Positions 49,568-60,537 of a stretch of 64,000 nt of DNA are shown one piece after another. Position numbers and translations under genes: made by a program. The stretch is taken from NCBI RefSeq assembly GCF_002776525.5, contig NC_045437.1, positions 133,356,802 to 133,420,801 of the forward strand, read 5' to 3'. Under the pieces are notes generated by a model. It did not search any database. It was not told the DNA's origin and saw only the letters and a program-made list of their open reading frames with translations. The first letter of the stretch is position 1. Each line of letters opens with the position of its first letter. The DNA is from Piliocolobus tephrosceles. Taxonomy: Eukaryota > Chordata > Mammalia > Primates > Cercopithecidae.

Positions 49568-49710
49568 AAAAAAAGCAGACTCTTAGACCCTATCAAGGAT
49601 TGTGTTTTGGTGAGTGTTTGGATAGGAGCCAGGAGTCAACATTTTTAATAAGCATTCTAGAAGACTTTGATGCACTCTGAAGTTTGAGAACCACCAACCT
49701 AGAAGATAAA
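49568..49710 (+). repeat. Duplicated segment, copy 2
   Basis: It is inserted in the middle of a MaLR LTR. It matches copy 1 with one mismatch over the first approximately 130 bases and no gaps, then diverges at the right edge. Confidence 0.95.
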
Positions 49711-50003
49711 AAACAATTGTTTTTTCTTATTGTTTAAATGTTTAAATGTCTGTGACACCTTCTCCCTCCTCGCTCATGCTCCTGCCATGTGATACTCCTG
49801 CTCCCCTTTTGCCTTCTGCCATGACTGAAAGCTTCCTGAGGCCTCCCTAAAAGCCAAGAAGATGCCGGCACCATGCTTCCTATAGAGCCATGGACCAATT
49901 AAACCTCTTTTCGTTATATATTACCTAGCCTCAGGTATTCCTTGATAGCAATTCAAAAAAGCCTAACCCAGGTGCTTTCTGGCTTTGTCCTCTACAGCAG
50001 CAG

Positions 50004-50282
50004 TCCCCAACCTTTTTGGCACCAGGGACCGACTTTGTGGAAGACAGTTTGTCCATGGATGGGTGTGGCAGGGGGTTGTTTTCAGGATGAAACTATTCCA
50101 TCTCAGATCATCAGGCATTTGATTCTTATAAGGAACGCACAACCTATCCCACAAGTGCTGTTCACAATAGGGTTTGCACTCTTATGAGAATCTAATGTAG
50201 CTGATCTGACAGGAGGCGGAGGTCAGGCAGTAATGCTTGCTCACCTGCTGCTCACCTCCTGCTGGGCAGCCCTGGTCCACCC
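50004..50282 (+). repeat. MER1-like hAT element
   Basis: CAGTCCCCAACCTTTTTGGC followed by ACCAGGGACCGACTTTGTGG is the start of a nonautonomous hAT-Charlie element that I take as MER1. It ends about 15-20 bases from the donor of ITK exon 10. Confidence 0.65.
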
Positions 50283-50298
50283 CTGCTTTAGAGCTTAC

Positions 50299-50432
50299 CT
50301 CCTCCATTATGTTGGTGATAGTTGATGAGAAGAGGGATGGAATCGAACACAAACTTTTCAGCCACATAGTATCGCTTAGGATTGTCATTTGTTTCCTTGA
50401 TGTGATAGTGCTTTATACAGGGGTTGTTCTCA
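50299..50432 (-). CDS. ITK: ITK exon 10: SH2 core
   Basis: This 134-nt exon encodes residues 284-329, from ENNPCIKHYHIKET through YYVAEKFVFDSIPLLINYHQ and HNGG. It contains the central and C-terminal SH2 strands and the second helix. KHYHIK and IPLLINYH are typical SH2 segments, and the Pro in NNPCIKH is in the region reported to undergo cis-trans isomerisation in ITK (Asn286-Pro287). Residue 311 is Phe (TTT, 50351-50353), where I recall Tyr in human. The acceptor is TTTAAG|TGAG and the donor GAG|GTAAGC. A MER1-like transposon ends only about 15-20 bp beyond the donor. Confidence 0.96.
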
Positions 50433-51759
50433 CTTAAACAAATGAAGCGTAAATGTAGTGATTATTAAGAAGCAATGCTGAGACAAAAAAAAGTCTACTA
50501 GTATTAAGTTCTTACTATCTTTGTCTTGTAACCTCTCACAAGATGGTAGATATTGTTCAACTTGTCAGTCAGTCTTGACAGGCTGGCCCTGGGTGCTGCA
50601 GTACTGAGTTTAAAAGGACTCTGAGGTTGTGTCTGGACCCAGTGGACAGCAGTGTTGTGATGGATTGGTGATGGTTCTTCCGCTGCCACAAAATGAACGA
50701 ATGGAAATATTTGCTATGTGATTGCCTTGCCTGTTCTATGAATTTAACTGATTGTCAGCACACGTTCAGAAAGCCTCTCTGACCCCTTCACACTTACTTG
50801 ACTTTATGCTGCACAGGATGAACATAACAGGCCTGACTACTCTCCTTAGAAAGACCTGCTTGCATGCTTAGCCCTTGGCTGGTGTTTGGGAACTGGGATT
50901 TCGGGAGGGCTCTTTCTCTAACTGATAAGGGTGGTGAGCTGTGCCTAAACTGTTTGCTAGAAACAGTGTGATTTATGGTGAACACTTGTTTTCCTTTTGG
51001 GTATCTGGAATTTTGGCATGTGCTAGGCAGGCACTGTCTATGGAAACAGCCTCCAATAAAAGCCTTGGGCACTGAGTCTCTAATGAGTTCCCCTGGTAGA
51101 CAGCGCTCACGTGTGGTTACAACTTGTTGCTGGAGGAGTTAAGCACATCCTGTGTGGCTCCAGTGAGAGAGGACTCTCGGAAGCTTGTGTTTTGTTGCCT
51201 CTAGATTTTGTCCCATGTGTCTTTTCCCTTTGCTGATTTTGCTTTGTATCACTTTGCTGTATTAAATCTCAATAAGTCTTAGTCCTGTAAGGCCTCCTAG
51301 TGAGTTCCTGAAGCTGGGGGTAGTTGTGGGGAGCCTCAACACAGACTGTATGTTTCATCCCTTCGCCATCATACCTGCGGGATTGCAGGTCACCTCCTTA
51401 CTGTCTCCCAGCCATGGCAGAGGCACAGCCCCTGTGTTCCCTCCCATCCCTGGATCAGGCCCTTCCTCTTTGCCACCTGCCCTTGCTCCACGTCCTGCTC
51501 ACAGTCTCAGTCTTCCAAAACAATTTTCCAAAGACACCTTAAAAATTATTTGTCTCTTCTCTTAATTCTGACTGCACTTTGGTCAATGTCAAACAGCTTA
51601 GTTCTAACTAATGTTCTAATTAGAAGAGAATTTGAGCCCTAGATAGGTTCTTAGACATCGTTTTACAGAGAAGCCCGGAGGGGCAGAAAAGCAGCAAGGG
51701 TCTTGCAGTCCAGTTGGCTGAAGGCTGGAGGTGCCTTGGCCCCTTCAGACCCACGGCCG

Positions 51760-51900
51760 TAGGGAGGCACCATCAGCTCGTGAACCTCGGTTTCTTCTGT
51801 GTGAAATGAGCACAGTAATACCTGCCTTCAGGACTTCTTAGGATTGGAAATGGTCTGCATATTTTCTGGCACATAATAAAGATTCAGTTAATGGTAGGTA
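51760..51900 (+). repeat. MIR-like remnant
   Basis: GAACCTCGGTTTCTTCTGTG, GAAATGAGCACAGTAATACC and ATAATAAAGATTCAGTTAAT follow the MIR end. Confidence 0.5.
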
Positions 51901-52275
51901 GTTTTATGAGCAGAGCCAGAACTGCAGTTCATATATTTTTGCTTCCAGATAGAAATATCTCTTCTGTTATTCTATGTATTAAATTATATACTCATCCAAT
52001 ACAGTGCCAAGTATTTTATGTCTTTAGAACTCTAAAATTGGAGATGCTAATTGAAAGAGGACCTGGCATCCACCCCCAACTCTGTCACTTTCTAAGTCTC
52101 TTAATTTCTAGCCTTGATCTCCATGGCCTTGGTTTTCTCAGCGTGAAGAGGGAAAACAGACCATTTCTAGTGAGCCTCTACCTCTTGCACTGTCTGACTT
52201 TGTTGTCTGTACCCCAAAGCTCACACACTTCAGAAGTGTTTCTCTTCACTTTGCTGAGCAGAGTTAGCTCCATAC

Positions 52276-52358
52276 CTTACAACAGCCTTGGTGAAAACAG
52301 ACACGGTGTATGTTCCCGGAGTCCTGGAATCTCTTACCATGAAGGCTCCTTCTTTGCC
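52276..52358 (-). CDS. ITK: ITK exon 9: SH2 phosphotyrosine pocket
   Basis: This 83-nt exon encodes residues 257-284, beginning GKEGAFMVRDSR and ending TKAVV plus two bases of a Ser codon. Arg265 in the FMVRDS motif is the conserved SH2 beta-B arginine that binds phosphotyrosine, and it is intact. Residue 270 is Pro (CCG, 52317-52319). I recall Ala in human and Pro in mouse, so Pro is probably the older state. The acceptor is ATTCCAG and the donor AAG|GTATGG. An alternative reading with donor GTT|GTAAGG would break the frame with the next exon, so GTATGG is chosen. Confidence 0.95.
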
Positions 52359-52911
52359 CTGGAATGGTTAGAAAGAATGGAAGGTTAGTGATCTCAGGAA
52401 ACCAGGCTTATTCTTCCAGCTCCACTTTCTTGCCCACAGAAGGAGGAAATACTGTAGGCCCACTTGGCATAGAGCAGATTGCAGTAAGAATGGTTACCGT
52501 TTCATTTACTCCTGTCCTTCAGTAGATATTCCTTGGTCTCCTACGTGGATCCCAGACTGTTCTCGGGCTGATATGAACCATGAATGGAGACAGACAGACA
52601 TAAGCTCTGCCCTTTTAGAGCTCCGCATGGATCAGACTCTTTACAGATATTTTCCAACTCTTACCAAAATATTGCCATCTGGATATTGGTATCCTTAACT
52701 GCCAATGACACTGAGTGCCAGAGCGCTTAAGTGGCCACCCACAACTAGAATTGGGATTTGAACTCTGGCATGCAAGCAAAGCCCAGGCTTGGTCTACTAT
52801 TCCAGATGCCTCCTTTCAAAGAAAGGTAGAAACTGCTTCTCCATTCCCCTACAAAGTCACAAAACTGTCCTGAAAACTTCATCAGTGTCTTAATGGGAAT
52901 ATAAAACTTTA

Positions 52912-53515
52912 AAATTTTTTTTTAGATTCAGGGGGTATGTGTGCAGGTTTGTTACATGGACATATTTTGTGTTGCTGAGATTTGGGCTTCTATTGAACCC
53001 ATTAGCTAGATAGTGAACGTATTAGCCAATAGGTAGTTTTTCAGTCCTTGCCACTCTCCCTTCCTTTCCACTTTTGGAGTCCCCACTGTCTACTATTCCT
53101 ATCTTGATGTCTGTTTAGCTCTCACTTATAAGTGAGAACATGTGGTATTTGGTTTTCCGTTTCTGTGTTAATTCACCCAGGATAATTCCTCCAGGTGCAC
53201 CTGTGTTGCTGCAAAACGCACAATTTTGTTCTTTTTTAGGGCTTCATATAAAGAAAATTGGTGTGCCAAATTTTCTTTATCCAATCCACTGTTGATAGGC
53301 ACCTAGGTTGATTCCATGTCTTTGCTATTGTGAAGAGTTCAGGTTTCTTTTAGGTAGAATAATGTATTCTCCTTTGGGTATATACCCAGCAATAGGATTG
53401 CTGGGTTGAATAATAATTTTATTTTTAGTTCTTTGAGAAATCACCAAACTGCTTTCCACAGGGGCTGAACTAATGAACATTCCTACCAACAGTGTGTAAG
53501 GATTCTCTTAATGAT
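52912..53515 (-). mobile_element. L1 3' fragment, antisense
   Basis: TTTTTTTTAGATTCAGGGGG, GTGCAGGTTTGTTACATGGA and CACTTATAAGTGAGAACATG are the complement of an L1 3'UTR. The copy is 5'-truncated and old. Confidence 0.85.
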
Positions 53516-54059
53516 AATATATTTCTTAGGCCCTTTTCAGAATGAGAATTTGCCTGCAGGGCAGAAGAAAAGAGAACATTAAGCTCCTGGTTTCATGAGA
53601 GAGGTGGGAAGAAGGGAGTGCCCTGAGAATGTAACTTTTGCCATCCTGACAATTTGCCAGCACTGATGAAATAAGCACTAATAAATGGACATACCATTTA
53701 ATCATTCTTGGTGGAAATTTAAAAATAAGAAATCTATTTTAAGTCCTTCGTATCTAACACTCTGTTCCTACTCCGCTGTAAATTTGCGCTGGTAACATTT
53801 ATTAAGCCTAATATTATGATTCACTTAACTTAGACATAGTGAGAGTCCTAAGTAAAGGTCAGAGTTAGACAAGATCCTCGTGCAGATGGCATACATTTGG
53901 AGCATAAGGAACAAAGTATATAGAACCTACAACAACGCAAATCCCTGTGTCCCATAACTACAAAAATGGTTTGCCTATGGGTGCACACCTGTGCACACAC
54001 ACAGTGGCCCATGCTAATTGTTTGAATTCTAGAATCTCTGGGTTTAAAATGAATTTTCT

Positions 54060-54368
54060 TTTTTCTTTTTTTTTTTTTTTTTTTTGGGGGGGGTTCTCAT
54101 TCTGTCACCCAGGCTGGAGTGCAGTTGTACAATCTCAGCTCACCGCAACCTCCACTTCCTGGGTTCAAGCGATTGTTTTGCCTCAACCTCCCAAGTAGCT
54201 GAGATTACAGGTGCCTGCCACCATGCCTGGTTAATTTTTTGCATTTTTAGTAGAGATGAGGTTTCACTATGTTGGCCAAGCTGGTCTTGAACTCCTGACC
54301 TCCAGTGATCTACCTGCCTTGGCCTCCCAAAGTACTGGGATTATAGGTGTGAGCCACTGCGCCTGGCC
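54060..54368 (-). repeat. AluS-like
   Basis: A full minus-strand Alu with a T tail of over 20 bases and a GGGGGGGG mutation in the first segment. Confidence 0.9.
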
Positions 54369-54394
54369 TTAAAAGGAACTTATAAAGATGAGTA

Positions 54395-54545
54395 ACTGTA
54401 TAAGCTTCAGTTCCCTCATCTGTAAAATGACCGTTGGAATGTTGTTGGGAGAATTAAGGTAATGGGCCTAGAATTGCTCCTGGAGTACAATACCAGAACA
54501 AGGACTATTAGGGTTATTACTGGCCATTATTATCACATGCTATGG
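54395..54545 (+). repeat. MIR-like remnant
   Basis: TTCAGTTCCCTCATCTGTAA plus AATGACCGTTGGAATG is the typical MIR core. Confidence 0.6.
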
Positions 54546-55159
54546 TATGCCACTTATTGGAAGTAATTATTCCATTGTCAGTCTCCATCTGAGACATGTT
54601 GGATATGTTAGGAGTATTTTTTTTCTTTCTGTTCATATAATTTGAAAGTGACCTTTCAGAACATAATCTTAACACACAGGTTAAGTTATTGTGAAAAGAT
54701 GGACTGATAATTCATAGTCTCGTTATGCTGCATTATATTTTAACAGTGTCTCTGACGTACAGCCATCTTTCATTCTGGAGGTGGTGCTTTTCTTCTCTTG
54801 AAACAAACCAATTATTAAGTCAACATTGAGTCTTCAATGACATTTTATAATGTCTGAACTTCAGGTCGCTCCATGTGTGAGATGTTGTAAGGTGTTCTAA
54901 GTGAATTACAGTGTACCCACTTCCAAGGAATTTACCATCTACCTAGATGGGTAAAGACAGAAGAGAAACTGCTGAGATTGGAGGCAGAGTGAGAACAGAG
55001 CCACTGGAGAAGTAATAACACTAATAATTACATTTGACCTACAAGGGTTCAAACGCAAGAAAAACCATTTTCCATAGCTAGGGCGAGGGAAGGCAGGAGA
55101 GACTTCTTGGAGGAGGCAACATTGGAAGAACTGATACAGCACATTAGGAGATGCTTTTT

Positions 55160-55310
55160 AGTGGCTCCCAAACATGGGTAAGTCCCAGAATAACTTGGGT
55201 GCCACCTCTAGAGGTTCTGATTGGATAGGCCTGGAGTCCGGCAATTTGTATTTTTAAAAGCTTCTGCACTGATACTTATGATCACCCAGGTCCCCCTTAA
55301 GCTGAGTTGT
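55160..55310 (+). repeat. MER5-like remnant
   Basis: AGTGGCTCCCAAACATGGGT and GGTTCTGATTGGATAGGCCT follow MER5A. Confidence 0.55.
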
Positions 55311-55522
55311 TAGTTTAAAAACATTTATTAAGTATTCAATGTATTCATTCATTCATTCAACAAATATTTATTGAACAACTACAAGGGGCTAGATACACTT
55401 TTGGGTGCCTATGTACAGCAGGAACAGGATAAAGCATTTATAGTGTAGTGGTGAAATATGTATGAGGCAGTACACCAGGAGTTTTAGTTCATAAAAAGGT
55501 GTAATGAATCAATTCATCTCTT

Positions 55523-55930
55523 TTATTATTATTGTACTTTAAGTTCTAGGGTACATGTGTAGAACGTGCAGGTTTGTTACATAGGTATACATGTGTCATG
55601 GTGGTTTGCTGCACCCATCAACCCGTCATCTACATTAGGTATTTCTCCTCATGCTATCCCTCCCCAAGCTCCCCACCCACCGACAGACCCCGGTGTGTGA
55701 TATTCCCTCCACATGTCCATGTGTTCTTATTGTCAACTCCCACTTATGAGTGAGAACATGCGGTGTTTGGTTTTCTGTTCCTGTGTTAGTTTGCTGAGAA
55801 TGATGGTTTCCAGCTTCATCCGTGTCCCTGCAAAGGACATGAACTCATCCTTTTACCAACCCAAATGCCCATCAATGATAGACTGGACAAAGAAAATGTG
55901 GCACATATACACCATGGAATACTACGCAGC
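55523..55930 (-). mobile_element. Young L1 (L1PA-like), twin-primed inversion
   Basis: The part 55523-55857 is antisense L1 3' sequence (GGTTTGTTACATAGGTATAC). The part 55858-55930 is L1 ORF2/3' sequence in sense orientation (GGCACATATACACCATGGAA). A 12-bp target copy, AATTCATCTCTT and AATTCCTCTCTT with one mismatch, flanks the whole at 55511-55522 and 55931-55942. Confidence 0.85.
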
Positions 55931-56154
55931 AATTCCTCTCTTAAAGGTCCTATACTTATTAGATAAAAAGACTTTAAATACACCTAGAAATAATACAGCT
56001 ATTGTTCCAAAACAGCATACAAAAAACAGTGAAAGATAGCAAGAAAATGCCATTCAATTCTATCCAGAATCTGGGCTAAGTTTGAAGTTTGCCCTCATAT
56101 TTACCTAAGGAGGAGAAGAGAATTTGGTAAAGTAGTTCAAAATATTAGTAAGGA

Positions 56155-56480
56155 GGCTGGGCATGGTGGCTCATGCCTGTAATACCAGCACTTTGGGAGG
56201 CCAAGGTGGGTGGATCACCTGAGGTCAGGAGTTCGAGACCAGTCTGGCCAACAGGGTGACACCCTGTCTCTAGTAAAAATACAACAATGAGTTGGGTGTG
56301 GTGGCATGTGCCTGTAATCCCAACTACTTAGGAGGCTGAGGCAGGAGAATCACTTGAACCCAGGCAGCAGAGGTTGCGGTGAGCCAAGATCAGGCCACTA
56401 CACTCCAGCCTGGGTGACAGAGCAAGACTCTGTTTCAAAATAAATAAATAAATAAACAAGCAAACAAACAAAACAAACAC
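56155..56480 (+). repeat. AluS-like
   Basis: A full plus-strand Alu with a compound AAATA/CAAA tail. Confidence 0.9.
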
Positions 56481-56819
56481 TCCCCTCCACATTCATATAT
56501 ATCAGTAAGGAGGAATGTTTCAACTGCCAGAGCAAGCAAAATGGACTTAGCACCTCACGAGAACTGCTGTAATACAGGAGTCATCTTTAGGAAGTTACTA
56601 ATGTGGGCTGTTTGAAGTGCTCCACAGACGACATTGACTGATGTGTGATTCAATATAACAAAACTACACTTGTTTAAACACAGTGTAATTCAGAGTTTTA
56701 ATTAATTTTGCACTCCACTCAATTAGTTCATATTAATCAAGTTCTACTTTGTCATCCATTAACATAGACTGGCGGCACCAGGTTTGAGCTGGCTACATTT
56801 GCATTGTAAATTTTACTTG

Positions 56820-56920
56820 AGAAAGTACAGATTCCCAGGAACTAATGCTGGAGACTCTGATTCTGTGGATCTGGAGTGGGACCTGGGAATCTGTATTTTT
56901 GAACATTTCCCAGCAATTCT
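56820..56920 (+). repeat. MER5-like remnant
   Basis: CAGATTCCCAGGAACTAATG and GGGACCTGGGAATCTGTATT suggest MER5A. Confidence 0.5.
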
Positions 56921-57768
56921 AAAAAATTCAAAAAAACAATTCTGTGTGTTTTTGGGGGAACCCACAGGAAACAAGTACTGAGTTGGTATAGAGCCAAGGA
57001 GAGACCAGAGTTCAGTAAGGACTCAGCTCAACCTCTTTTCCTTCATGGAATCTTTCCCAACTCTTCTGGAGTTTACCTCAGTTTATTTTAGATGATTTGC
57101 TTGCTCTTTTTTCAGCATTTGTCTTGCTTCCCAAGAGTCCCAATGCCGTGGACTATGGTCAGCCGTGTTGGTCACAGGACAAGGAGCAGAAAGTGGCAGG
57201 ATGAGGGCTGGGGAATTGCCATCCCTGACTTAATCCAATGCTCCCCTTCTACTCATTGATAAACTGAGGCCCAGAAGGAAGAAGAGAGGTCCCCAAAGTC
57301 ACACACTGAGTTGGTGACTTAACAGGAACTAGAGCCCAGTACCTGCCCCACCATACCGTGTTTTCTACTTTTCTCTTCCCTTTCTCCCTTAATCTTGACA
57401 TCCCTGAGTAAAATCAGTCCTGCTATGCATGGCTTTAAAGAATAACTGTTAAAACAAGTGCTGTGTTCCGTCTGGACTCACAGCCCAGCCAGGCTGAATC
57501 AGAGTCATAGGCACCTCTGACCTACACCGAGAAGAAGGCACGGCAGACCAGCCCTGATGGCACTCCATGGCCAGCCGTCACCACTCATAAAGACTGCTGC
57601 AGCTGTGGTGATGTCTGAATACCAATGCCAAGCCCAGGTTTCTCATCCTGTGGTTTGCTAGTCCTGTAAATTCCCAGAATATTTTCACCAGACACGAAAA
57701 CTATTGTTAATCCAACATATCGATCCACTGCATGGGCATAAAACACAGCAAGGCTGAAAAAACAATAC

Positions 57769-57850
57769 AATTCTTTCTTTCCTTTTTCCCTTTCTTCCCC
57801 TCCCTCCCTCCCTTTCTCCCTTCCTCCCTTCCTCCCTTCCTCCCTTCTTT
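57769..57850. repeat. Pyrimidine tract
   Basis: CCCTTCCTCCC-type repeats with TTTC units, the expanded tail of an adjoining minus-strand Alu monomer. Confidence 0.9.
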
Positions 57851-57852
57851 TG

Positions 57853-57990
57853 ACAGGTTCTTGATCTTGCCCAGGCTGAAGTGCAGTGGTACAATCACAG
57901 CTCACTGTAACCTTGAACTCCTGGGCTCAAGTGATCCTCCCACCTTGACCTGCCAAATCGCTGGGATTCCAGGCATGAGACACTGCACTT
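57853..57990 (-). repeat. Alu monomer (FLAM/FRAM-like)
   Basis: A single minus-strand monomer, 45 bases from the donor of ITK exon 8. Confidence 0.8.
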
Positions 57991-58034
57991 AATTCATTTT
58001 GTTTTATGTCAAAAGACAGGTTAAGGAGACTTAC

Positions 58035-58089
58035 TGTGTCCCAAAGAAGTTTTTCAGCTTTGTCTCGGCTGATACTCTTATTGTACCAC
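58035..58089 (-). CDS. ITK: ITK exon 8: SH2 alpha-A region
   Basis: This 55-nt exon encodes residues 238-256 (WYNKSISRDKAEKLLWDT), the start of the SH2 domain with its first conserved Trp and the alpha-A helix. The acceptor is TTTCAG and the donor ACA|GTAAGT. One residue is odd: codon 254 is TGG (Trp, plus-strand 58041-58043), whereas my recollection of both human and mouse ITK is Leu at this place (LLLDTGKEG). A single T-to-G change in TTG gives TGG, so this is either a lineage substitution, a polymorphism or a base-call error. The exon otherwise matches fully and keeps the phase. Confidence 0.96.
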
Positions 58090-59199
58090 CTGAAAGCAAG
58101 TAAAAGTCATATGTCAATGACATATTTTAAAGTTTCATTAGTTATAAAAGACAATGCTAGAAAATTATATGGTCATTTTCTATTTCTGACAGTGCTTCAA
58201 ACAAATTTTTAAACAAAATTTTAAGTATATTTTACTTTTTTAACAAGCCTGCACACATATGTTTCTACCAGTGCATTTAAACTCAAAAGCAAATGCATGA
58301 TTCATTTCCAGGTATTAAAATGTTTAATTGGAAAGAAACACATGAAACAGAATTGGCAAAATATCGATCATTGTTGATGCTGGGTTTGGGGAACATGGAT
58401 ATTCATTATATTATTCTCTCTACTTTTGTATATGCTGGAAATTTTCTAAAATAAAGTTGTAGAAAACATTAATTTTCCTCTTTGTTTCCTAAGTCAGTAG
58501 GCAGTTGGTTGTAAGGAGGAGGGTGCTAGTGCAGCTATAAAAATGTAATACCAGTTTGAAAGTTTAGCAAATATCCTTTTAAAACAACTATAGTATTTTC
58601 CTGTTTAAGACTGGTCTTGCAGATATTCTGCCAAGTAATTACATTATTTTTATAATTTTGTTGTCTGGTGAAAAACAACTATAAAATGGTAAAGAAGAAT
58701 ACAAATGATTTCTGGGATGAAGGTGTTTTTTTTATGTTGTTAACAATATTTGAGCCAACATTCTAACCTCTCTGGCTGCTTTTTAGCTAAAAGGAGGCAG
58801 ACTGATCCTTGGTTAATAATCAGTTTTGAAAATTAATAAATCCAGGAGGAAAGAAGGTCTGGGTAGGGAAGAAATATCACTTAACAAACTTGTTGGCTAT
58901 TTGAAAGTAGCCATGATTAAAGGAATTCATGGATTCGTTAGAGGTTTTTGAACATTATAAGACAGAATAGTACATACATTACATGAACATGGGCTTTTAG
59001 AGATTATCTAATTGAGGATTGGGAAAATATAGGTTTCATCTCATATACAAGCCCCAGCAATAGTAGTGGCTGCCTAGAGCTGTGCATTGAAAAGGTTGTC
59101 ACCAGCATGGTGGGTAAATAGTTTCACTATCAAAGGGTGATATCTACCTGAGTTCAGTGCACGGGAAGGGAATGCCAGCAAGAGAGTCATGATTTGCTT

Positions 59200-59335
59200 T
59201 CCTTCATCTTGTCTGAGCCTTCATTTTATGGAGAAGGGATCAGAGCTCAAATAGGATGAGGTAACTTGCCCAAGGTCATGACTGCAAACCAAGGCAGGAG
59301 ACCTGAATCCATTCAATTTACCAACCCATGATTAT
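59200..59335 (-). repeat. MIR-like remnant
   Basis: GAGAAGGGATCAGAGCTCAA and AACTTGCCCAAGGTCATGAC are the reverse MIR core. Confidence 0.55.
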
Positions 59336-60537
59336 GTTATCAGGTGGTACATTTTTAAGTACTTAAGCAGATCTCACCTGAAACTAGACAACACTAAGTT
59401 CACGAATAAAAAGTTACCATAATGGAATCTTTCATATATCCAGTTATATACTAAATATCTGAATGTTTGCTTGTAAGTCATGTTATTTTTCAGCTGAGAT
59501 TCATAATCTGGAGAATGCAAACTGAAAGTGCACAGTATAACTAGATTGTTTTGTTTGCATGGTATAGTGTTTTATTTTTGAAATGGCTTAAAATACCTTT
59601 AGGTGGGTGAATAGACTTTTTTTTTTTGCTCCAGGCATCACCATTTCCTATTGCTTATCCTGTTGGAATTTTGAGTTTGCTCCTTTGATCATAAGCAAAG
59701 AGATTCTGATTAAAAGCAAAGATGAACAAACAAAACTACACAGTCTAGTGGTCATTTGAAATAATGCTTATTGTTTTTCCTTCAAAGGTATTGCCTATAA
59801 TTTTGTTATTTTATTTAAGCATATATCCTATACGTTTTATGTCAGCTCAAAAATTCTTAGAACTGATGACTCTTCTGTTTACTGAGGGAAGGGCTACTCA
59901 CACATACTTGACCAAAACAAACCAGGCTGAGAGACTACAGAAAATGACGGTTCTTCACTAAAGAATCTACTAGAATTTCAGCAACAAATAATTCGACCAC
60001 ATTTGGATTAAGAACCCTATTGCGTTAATAGGTGTCCTCATTAGCATTATTCTTTAGGCCTGGTATCTTATATTTAGTGAGTAATTAATTTTTAAAAATT
60101 TTTAAATAATTTCAAACTTACAGAAAAGCTGTAAAATAGCGTAAAAGAACCCTCATCTGCACATCACCCAGGTGAGCCAATTGCTGGTATTTTATACATT
60201 TGCTTTACTATTCCCTTTAGATAGACATAGATTGACTTTTCTTCTGAACTGTTTGAGAATTGACTTTTACTCCTAAGTACTTCTGTGTCTATTTCCTAAG
60301 ACACAGAGTATACCCTTATCTAACCACACTACTATTACCAAAATTATGAGATTTAAGATCTACATAATACTAGTACTTAACTGCAGATCTTATTCAAATC
60401 TTATCAGTTGTCCCAATAATGTATATTATAACAAAAAATATTTTTTGTATGGTTCAAGATCCAGCCCAGGATCACCACTGTATTTAATTACCACGTCTCT
60501 TTAGTCTTTTTTTTTTTTCTCTCTCTCTCTTTCTCTT

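Larger units (their letters stand above)
49083..49975 (+). mobile_element. ERVL-MaLR LTR, split twice
   Basis: MST-like pieces lie at 49083-49134, 49441-49567 and about 49735-49975 (TGCCTTCTGCCATGACTGAA, ATTAAACCTCTTTTCGTTAT). An Alu and the duplicated segment separate them. No coding sequence remains. Confidence 0.8.
53550..58034 (-). other. ITK: Left part of ITK intron 8
   Basis: The intron between exons 8 and 9 (52359-58034) contains an L1 3' fragment, an Alu, a twin-primed L1, a second Alu, an Alu monomer and MER5-like pieces. The segments 54550-55150 and 56990-57760 show nothing I can name. Confidence 0.75.

Noticed and set aside
51891..52388. 165-codon plus-strand frame
   Set aside because: It overlaps ITK exon 9 on the opposite strand and intron DNA, with no domain or sign of a gene.
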